Below the pieces are notes generated by a model. That model made no database searches, was not told where the DNA came from, and saw nothing but the letters and a program-made list of their open reading frames with translations. Made by a program: the position numbers and the translations under genes. 10,784 nt of DNA from Holosporaceae bacterium (GTDB lineage Bacteria > Pseudomonadota > Alphaproteobacteria > UBA3830): the NCBI GenBank assembly GCA_031282785.1, contig JAITDB010000097.1, positions 1 to 10,784 on the forward strand, written 5' to 3'. This document shows, in pieces, positions 6,559 through 10,784 of the stretch (position 1 is its first letter; each line of letters begins with the position of its first letter).

Positions 6559-6597
6559 CAGGTGCTGCAAGCACCTGCAAGTACCGGCAAGCACCGG
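6559..6597. repeat. Perfect hairpin merging into tandem decamers upstream of radA
   Basis: CAGGTGCT (6559-6566) and AGCACCTG (6570-6577) are a perfect 8-bp inverted repeat around GCA. Overlapping it are three decamers of the form CYGGCAAGCAC-like: CTGCAAGCAC (6565-6574), CTGCAAGTAC (6575-6584) and CGGCAAGCAC (6585-6594), then CGG. A wider inverted pair, CCGGTA (6539-6544) with TACCGG (6582-6587), encloses the hairpin. It ends 10 bases before the radA -35 box, so an operator or RNA structure is possible; the function is unknown. Confidence 0.7.
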
Positions 6598-6606
6598 AGC
6601 ATAAAG

Positions 6607-6635
6607 TTGTTTCTGTTTTGCTCATAGTGTATTAT
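6607..6635 (+). promoter_or_regulatory. Candidate promoter for radA-cvpA
   Basis: TTGTTT (6607-6612) and TATTAT (6630-6635, 5/6 to consensus) are separated by exactly 17 bases. Transcription would start near 6642, about 35 bases before the chosen radA ATG. This argues against the in-frame TTG at 6635 as the start. Confidence 0.48.
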
Positions 6636-6676
6636 TGCTTCGGTTTGTGGTGTTGAAAAAAATTATTGTGATGGAC

Positions 6677-8044
6677 ATGGCCAAAAGCGAAAAACGATTT
6701 TATTGCAATGAATGTGGCGCAGTGTTTCCCAAATGGCTCGGTCGCTGTGAAGACTGCGGTCAATGGAACACGATCTTGGAAGATACGCGAGTTGGAAACA
6801 GTAAGTCGTCTGTGGGAGAGAAATCTCAACTGGAATTTATCAAATTGTCTTCTTCTCCGGAGAGCGTTGATAGAAAACTGAGCGATATCGGAGAGTTCGA
6901 TCGGGTTTTGGGAGGCGGCATGGTCTCGGGATCCGTTGTATTGATCGGCGGAGATCCCGGAATAGGGAAATCGACTTTGCTGCTGCAGGTCTTGGCGGCG
7001 TTGTCCCAGGATTACAATTGCGTTTACATCTCCGGAGAGGAATCAGCTGAACAGATCTATCTTCGTGCGTCGCGACTGGGAGCCAACGATTCCGAAGTGA
7101 AGCTAGCCTGCGAAACGAACGTCGATCTCATTATAAAATCTCTGGATTCGGACATAGATTTTCTTGTAATTGACTCGATTCAGACACTACATAGTTCGCT
7201 GGTAGAGTCTACGCCCGGCACTGTGACCCAAGTGCGAGCCTGCGCCTACGAATTAATAAACTTCGCCAAAACAACCGGAACCACAGTGTTTCTGGTAGGA
7301 CACGTAACCAAAGACGAAGCCATCGCTGGTCCGAAAGTGCTGGAACATATGGTGGATACCGTATTGTACTTCGAAGGAGAACGCGGAAATGCCTATCGCA
7401 TCCTCCGAGCAGTAAAAAATAGATACGGTCCCTGCGACGAACTAGGCATATTCGATATGCAGCAGCAGGGATTGATAAGCGTAAGTAATCCATCCACTGT
7501 GTTTTTAACTCAGAGAGATAAATCCATTCCTGGAACTACAGTATTTTCCGGCATCGAAGGTACAAGACCCATTCTAGTGGAAGTGCAGGCGCTGGTGGCC
7601 AAGAGCTACTTCGCCGCTCCCCGAAGAACCGTGGTCGGCTGGGACATAAATCGACTCTTTACCATATTGGCAGTAATCGAATCCAAGTGCAGAATCTCCT
7701 TTGCAGATCGAGATGTGTATCTAAGCATTGCTGGCGGATTAAAAATTTCCGAGCCCGCCGGAGACCTCGCTGTCGCACTCAGTCTTTTGTCCGCTAGAAA
7801 CGGATCTATAGTGGAAAATACTACCTGCGCCTTCGGAGAAATCGGTCTGACTGGAGAAATAAGATCCGTTTCCCGCTGCGCCGAACGCATAAAAGAAGCA
7901 GAAAAACTCGGATTCAAAAGCGTTATTTTGCCGTCTCCTCATAAATTATCTCGGGAATATTCCGGAAATATCCGTCTAATTCCCGTTAGAAATCTATCTG
8001 ACCTGATAACTATACTGACCATGAACGAAATCGGAGAACAATAA
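6677..8044 (+). CDS. radA: DNA repair protein RadA
   Basis: RadA (Sms) is a RecA-like hexameric ATPase that helps branch migration and processing of recombination intermediates during repair. From ATG 6677 (start MAKSEKRF, as in the family) it has 455 residues, the usual length; in-frame ATG 6671 is nearly equivalent and no strong ribosome binding site decides. An N-terminal four-cysteine zinc finger (Cys10, Cys13, Cys24, Cys27) is followed by Walker A GGDPGIGKST (91-100), Walker B FLVIDSIQT (162-170), and the RadA-specific motif KNRYG at 247-251, where most relatives have KNRFG. The C-terminal Lon-protease-like domain (about 310-440) has GWDINRLFTILAV, DVYLSIAGGLKISEPAGDLAVA and FGEIGLTGEIRSV. 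cvpA follows after two bases, a pairing common in alphaproteobacteria. Intact. Confidence 0.95.
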   Translation: MAKSEKRFYCNECGAVFPKWLGRCEDCGQWNTILEDTRVGNSKSSVGEKSQLEFIKLSSSPESVDRKLSDIGEFDRVLGGGMVSGSVVLIGGDPGIGKSTLLLQVLAALSQDYNCVYISGEESAEQIYLRASRLGANDSEVKLACETNVDLIIKSLDSDIDFLVIDSIQTLHSSLVESTPGTVTQVRACAYELINFAKTTGTTVFLVGHVTKDEAIAGPKVLEHMVDTVLYFEGERGNAYRILRAVKNRYGPCDELGIFDMQQQGLISVSNPSTVFLTQRDKSIPGTTVFSGIEGTRPILVEVQALVAKSYFAAPRRTVVGWDINRLFTILAVIESKCRISFADRDVYLSIAGGLKISEPAGDLAVALSLLSARNGSIVENTTCAFGEIGLTGEIRSVSRCAERIKEAEKLGFKSVILPSPHKLSREYSGNIRLIPVRNLSDLITILTMNEIGEQ

Positions 8045-8046
8045 AT

Positions 8047-8610
8047 ATGGACCATCCGTCTTTTTTTAACCTGCTGGACTATATATACATAATTATTTTA
8101 TTGCTATCCTGTGTATTCGGCTTCGTCAGTGGATTCACCAAAGTTCTGCTAAGCACCGCGACCTGGTGCGGCAGTTGCATTGTGTCAAGTATGATATCGC
8201 CGTTCGTTCGGCAGCTCATGGCGAAGTGTTTTGAAAATAAAATAATAATAGATGTGGTTTCGGTAATTGTTGCCTACATTGTGGTGCTGGTAATCGCTCT
8301 ACTAATGGCCAATTATATCGCTGACCGAGTGAAACAGTCGTTTTTGTCCGGCGTGGACCGAGCACTGGGACTAATGGTGGGATTCATCCGGGGTATCCTC
8401 ATTCCCGTCTGCGTTTGTGCCGTATTTGTGGTGTTCGATATCCCGAAAAATAAATTTAATGCCGTGAAAAATTCCAGAGTATCAAGTATCGTACTGGACA
8501 CCATGAACAATATCGTTCGGAAGAAAAAAATCCAGGTGCGTCACAAGCGCAATGACATAAAAAAATATATTTCTGGACTTAGTATCCTGCGTTTTTCAAA
8601 TAAGACATAA
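8047..8610 (+). CDS. cvpA: CvpA family inner-membrane protein
   Basis: A 187-residue membrane protein of the CvpA family, named for its need in colicin V production in E. coli; its biochemical role is unknown and it is linked to envelope homeostasis. Four hydrophobic helices are visible (about 10-30, 33-53, 66-91 and 107-128). The family signature DRALGLMVGFIRGILIPV is at about 104-121, and an N-terminal GFVSGFTKV lies after the first helix. A basic, Lys/Arg-rich cytoplasmic tail of about 55 residues follows (KKKIQVRHKRNDIKK). ATG 8047 lies two bases after the radA stop, with GGAG at 8033-8036 inside radA, so it is cotranscribed. In many alphaproteobacteria purF comes next; here there is a 166-base gap and then rnd. 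Confidence 0.88.
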   Translation: MDHPSFFNLLDYIYIIILLLSCVFGFVSGFTKVLLSTATWCGSCIVSSMISPFVRQLMAKCFENKIIIDVVSVIVAYIVVLVIALLMANYIADRVKQSFLSGVDRALGLMVGFIRGILIPVCVCAVFVVFDIPKNKFNAVKNSRVSSIVLDTMNNIVRKKKIQVRHKRNDIKKYISGLSILRFSNKT

Positions 8611-8743
8611 AATATGTTCATGTATGCCATCGCGGGACGAGCAGCATATTTCCGAAACCAGATCCGGCATTTAGCTCCGTAATCCCAGAAACGATACTGC
8701 AAACTTTTTTTGCAATGACTGGTCTAGGCTCATAAAAAAGTTT

Positions 8744-8768
8744 TATAATTGCGGAGATTAATTAAAGG
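8744..8768 (+). promoter_or_regulatory. -10 box and RBS for rnd-tsaB
   Basis: A perfect TATAAT (8744-8749) lies 27 bases before the rnd ATG, and AAAGG (8764-8768) sits 8 bases before it. No good -35 box is seen 16-18 bases upstream. Transcription would begin near 8756, giving a short leader of about 20 bases and making rnd-tsaB separate from radA-cvpA. Just upstream, TGCAAA and TTTGCA (8698-8714) can pair, but this is too AT-rich to call a terminator. Confidence 0.48.
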
Positions 8769-8776
8769 CACAAATA

Positions 8777-9853
8777 ATGATTTTTGTGAACTCTGCGGAG
8801 TCTATCGGTATTTTTTGCAAGATATTTGCTGCTGACATTGCTGAAGCTTCCGCAGCAAATAAATTTATAGCCGTCGATACGGAGTTCATACGAGAAAATC
8901 TCCAGACTCCGCTGATGTGTCTTGTGCAAATCGCGACCGCCAACACGGTTTTTGTGATCGATCCGCTGGCCGTCGATATTTCGTTTCTGCAGTCGATACT
9001 CGAAGACGAAAAATTGCCAAAGGTCTTCCACTCCGGACAGCAGGACGTCGAAATCCTGGGAAACTACGGTCTGAATGTGAAAAACATCTGCGACACTCAA
9101 CTGCAGGAAATGTTGCTCAGCAATCGCGATAGAATCAGCTATCAGGATATCGTGAAAAAATATCTGGACCAAAACATCAGCAAAAGCTACTCCATGAGCA
9201 ACTGGACAAAGCGTCCCCTGGACAAAAAACAATTGCTGTATTCCGAGGAAGATGTGCTGTATCTGCGGAGCGTTCACAGAAAACAACGGGAATCGCTGCA
9301 AAATCTCGGACGCCAAAACTGGCTGCAGGACGAAATCGCATTTTTTTATAGAAAAGACGAAACGCCACCGGAAAAAAATAAATCTACGCTGTTCCTGCAA
9401 TTGTGCCAGTGGAGAACGACAAAAGCAGCGGAAATCGGCCTGAAAAATAAGCAGTCCATCGCCAACGACGCCCTGCTGAATAAAATATGCAAAAAAGGAG
9501 TGTCTTTCATCAGAAATATGCAGAATTCCCGCTGGATAATCAATGATAGCCGTCGAGAATTTTTGCAGTTCGCAAAACAACTGACAGAAAATATGGAAAT
9601 AACCAAAACCAACAGCGAAAAAAATATTTCTCTCCATCTGCTGAAGGTCATTCTGGAAATAAAGTCCATGGAGAATGGCATTGCGTCCTCTCTTATTGCG
9701 ACCACCGGCGAATTGTCAAAAATATGTAATGGCTACACCAACGTGAGATGTCTCCAGGGATGGAGAGAAGAAATTTTTGGCAAATATGCGCTGTCTTTTC
9801 TCCGGGGAGAATTGGCCATATCCATGGAAAATGCAAATGTGGTTTTGCGATGA
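8777..9853 (+). CDS. rnd: Ribonuclease D
   Basis: A 3'-5' exoribonuclease of the DEDDy group that trims tRNA precursors and other small RNAs. The 358 residues are slightly short of the usual 370-390. ExoI is FIAVDTEFIRE with Asp34 and Glu36; ExoII is KVFHSGQQDVEIL with Asp90; ExoIII is YSEEDVLYLRSVH with Tyr155 and Asp159, so the metal-binding set and catalytic tyrosine are complete. CDTQLQ near 105 is another family mark. Residues about 200-290 correspond to the HRDC-type helical domain (LCQWRTTKAAEIGLKN), less conserved here, with a divergent C-terminus. Start ATG 8777 has AAAGG at good spacing. The stop overlaps the tsaB start in ATGA, implying coupled translation. A 291-residue antisense frame here is a shadow. 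Confidence 0.92.
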   Translation: MIFVNSAESIGIFCKIFAADIAEASAANKFIAVDTEFIRENLQTPLMCLVQIATANTVFVIDPLAVDISFLQSILEDEKLPKVFHSGQQDVEILGNYGLNVKNICDTQLQEMLLSNRDRISYQDIVKKYLDQNISKSYSMSNWTKRPLDKKQLLYSEEDVLYLRSVHRKQRESLQNLGRQNWLQDEIAFFYRKDETPPEKNKSTLFLQLCQWRTTKAAEIGLKNKQSIANDALLNKICKKGVSFIRNMQNSRWIINDSRREFLQFAKQLTENMEITKTNSEKNISLHLLKVILEIKSMENGIASSLIATTGELSKICNGYTNVRCLQGWREEIFGKYALSFLRGELAISMENANVVLR

Positions 9854-10509
9854 ATAATAGAATTTTTTCCAAAAATAATTTTCTGCTAGCCGTCACAGCT
9901 TGTCTCAAAAGATGCTCTGCGGCTTTGTTCTGCGACGGCGTTGTGGCCGAAAAAAATCTGAACATCGATGCGTCAAGCAATTTTGCTGGAGTAGTGTCCG
10001 ATCTGCTACATGAAAACAATCTCGATGTAAGAAAAATAAACGGAATTATTACGGCTTCTGGGCCGGGATCATTCACGGGCATTCGCATTTCCCAGAGTTT
10101 CGCCAAGGGAATGGCGTTTTCGCTGAAAATACCGGCTGTCAGCGTGGATTATTTCGGGGTTATAGATTCCATCTACCAGCAGAAATATCAGGGGGGAGAT
10201 TTTTCTAGGCTGATCGTCATTGAAAGCGACAAAAATCAATTGTATTTCAGATATTATGACGGAAAAAGAATTGTCCATGGAGTAGATTCCCATGAAAACA
10301 TACAATCTTATATCGAGAAAAATAATATCCAGATAATTATTGGAGATGCCTCGGAAAAATTGGAAAAAAATCTGAGTGTTCGCATCGATGATTTTCGAAA
10401 TGCTCGGCATCTGCTGACGTTTTCACGATTGCTTTCGGCAGAATCTCAGATAATTCCGCTGTATATAAACGCCAGTGGATCTTCGACTATTCAACAGGCT
10501 CTTACCTAA
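9850..10509 (+). CDS. tsaB: tRNA t6A biosynthesis subunit TsaB
   Basis: TsaB (YeaZ) partners TsaD and TsaE in making the t6A modification at position 37 of ANN-decoding tRNAs. From ATG 9850, in a 4-bp ATGA overlap with rnd, it has 219 residues, near the usual 220-230; an earlier in-frame start at 9748 lies inside rnd and is rejected. The signature GPGSFTGIRI is at 71-80, followed by SFAKGMAFSLKIPAVSVDYF, typical of the ASKHA-fold N-terminal domain. The N-terminus LLAVTACLKRCSAAL aligns with the family's LAIDTSTxACSVAL but has lost the Asp of the DTS motif (Thr instead). The C-terminal half is divergent but of the right length. Downstream rimI, a frequent neighbour, is absent. Assignment is good from the signature; activity is not certain. 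Confidence 0.85.
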   Translation: MNNRIFSKNNFLLAVTACLKRCSAALFCDGVVAEKNLNIDASSNFAGVVSDLLHENNLDVRKINGIITASGPGSFTGIRISQSFAKGMAFSLKIPAVSVDYFGVIDSIYQQKYQGGDFSRLIVIESDKNQLYFRYYDGKRIVHGVDSHENIQSYIEKNNIQIIIGDASEKLEKNLSVRIDDFRNARHLLTFSRLLSAESQIIPLYINASGSSTIQQALT

Positions 10510-10722
10510 CGATTTTTTTTGCAATTGACATCATTGGACTCATGAAAACAAGAAAAAAAACAATTCTTAGGAAATTAAAAATTGCCATATAATACATGTT
10601 ATGTTTTATACATGGTTCACTATGATAGTGCGTAGTATATGGCATCATCTAGAGCAGTGAATTTAATTTGGTTCAAGAGTAGATTAGATTGATTTTCTAG
10701 CCCAATAAGGTAGGATATATCA
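10510..10722. other. Non-coding stretch between tsaB and a transposase gene
   Basis: AT-rich, with no gene seen. It includes an eight-T run right after the tsaB stop (10513-10520) without a supporting stem, a TATAAT box at 10588-10593 that could serve the transposase, and a short inverted repeat CACTA/TAGTG (10618-10630). The left end of the insertion sequence probably lies here, but its terminal repeat cannot be fixed without the right end. Confidence 0.45.
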
Positions 10723-10784
10723 ATGAAAAATAGATACATAAAAAATACCCATATTTCTGAATCCCAATTTAGGAAAATTTTACG
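10723..10784 (+). CDS. N-terminus of a probable IS1595-family transposase (cut by window end)
   Basis: ATG 10723 is preceded by AGGA (10712-10715) at suitable spacing and opens a frame that runs off the window after about 20 residues: MKNRYIKNTHISESQFRKIL. The pattern MKNxY..(R)ISExxFRxI resembles the beginning of IS1595-family transposases, which continue with a helix-turn-helix and a zinc-ribbon plus DDE domain. Only 20 residues are visible, so the call is tentative and intactness unknown. It fits the number of other IS remnants in the window. Confidence 0.55.
   Translation, partial: MKNRYIKNTHISESQFRKIL

Larger units (their letters stand above)
6305..6676. other. Divergent intergenic region between pntA2 and radA
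   Basis: About 370 bases without a convincing gene. It contains the pntA2 promoter candidate, a small AT-rich hairpin (ATAGAT and ATCTAT around AAAA, 6378-6393), the structured repeat at 6559-6597 and the radA promoter candidate. A minus-strand frame (6301-6537) covers part of it, but has no good start signal and no family I recognise. No convincing remnant of pntA1 is seen. Confidence 0.55.

Noticed and set aside
6565..6597. Tandem decamers as a CRISPR array
   Set aside because: Units are 10 bp and contiguous, with no spacers and no cas genes.
8762..9637. 291-residue open frame on the minus strand
   Set aside because: It is antisense to rnd, whose catalytic residues and ribosome binding site are clear; the frame has no recognisable domain and arises from the codon bias of the plus-strand gene.
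10501..10520. Rho-independent terminator after tsaB
   Set aside because: The T-run is present, but no stable stem lies in front of it.
10640..10710. Possible tRNA, from a GGTTCAAG T-loop-like string
   Set aside because: No matching T-stem, acceptor stem or anticodon arm can be folded around it.

Overview
The window looks like a piece of an alphaproteobacterial chromosome, most likely from a host-associated or intracellular lineage (Holosporales-like is my best guess, low confidence). Reasons: radA-cvpA adjacency, a split-type transhydrogenase (separate PntA2 and PntB polypeptides), a tkt-gap pair, an Rpn-type nuclease tail, and several decayed insertion sequences beside conserved housekeeping genes. 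Customary neighbours are absent: no pgk after gap, no pntA1 before pntA2, no purF after cvpA, no rimI directly after tsaB. This fits a rearranged and partly reduced genome.

Layout. 1-1047 is a graveyard of mobile DNA: the 3' end of an Rpn family gene with a 16-residue tandem repeat, a second truncated copy of that 3' region fused to an IS481-type transposase fragment, and an internally deleted, frameshifted IS630-type transposase relic. 1048-4004 is a tight plus-strand tkt-gap pair (pentose phosphate and glycolytic carbon flow), with gap starting at a TTG that overlaps the tkt stop. 4005-4553 holds a 96-bp MITE-like inverted-repeat element, a compact hairpin, a small minus-strand hypothetical gene with a strong ribosome binding site, and a terminator for the next operon. 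4554-6304 is the minus-strand pntA2-pntB pair (membrane and NADP(H)-binding parts of proton-translocating transhydrogenase). 6305-6676 is a divergent promoter region with a perfect hairpin and tandem decamers. 6677-8610 is radA-cvpA, and 8777-10509 is rnd-tsaB (RNase D and a tRNA t6A-synthesis subunit, 4-bp overlap). The window ends in the first codons of what looks like an IS1595-type transposase.

The housekeeping genes look intact, with their catalytic motifs present. I see no evidence for a new defence or other multi-gene system. The most interesting items are the MITE-like element, the chimeric Rpn/IS481 junction, the small beta-solenoid-like ORF, the structured repeat between pntA2 and radA, and the missing pntA1. 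All family assignments are from reading the sequence; no database search was run.
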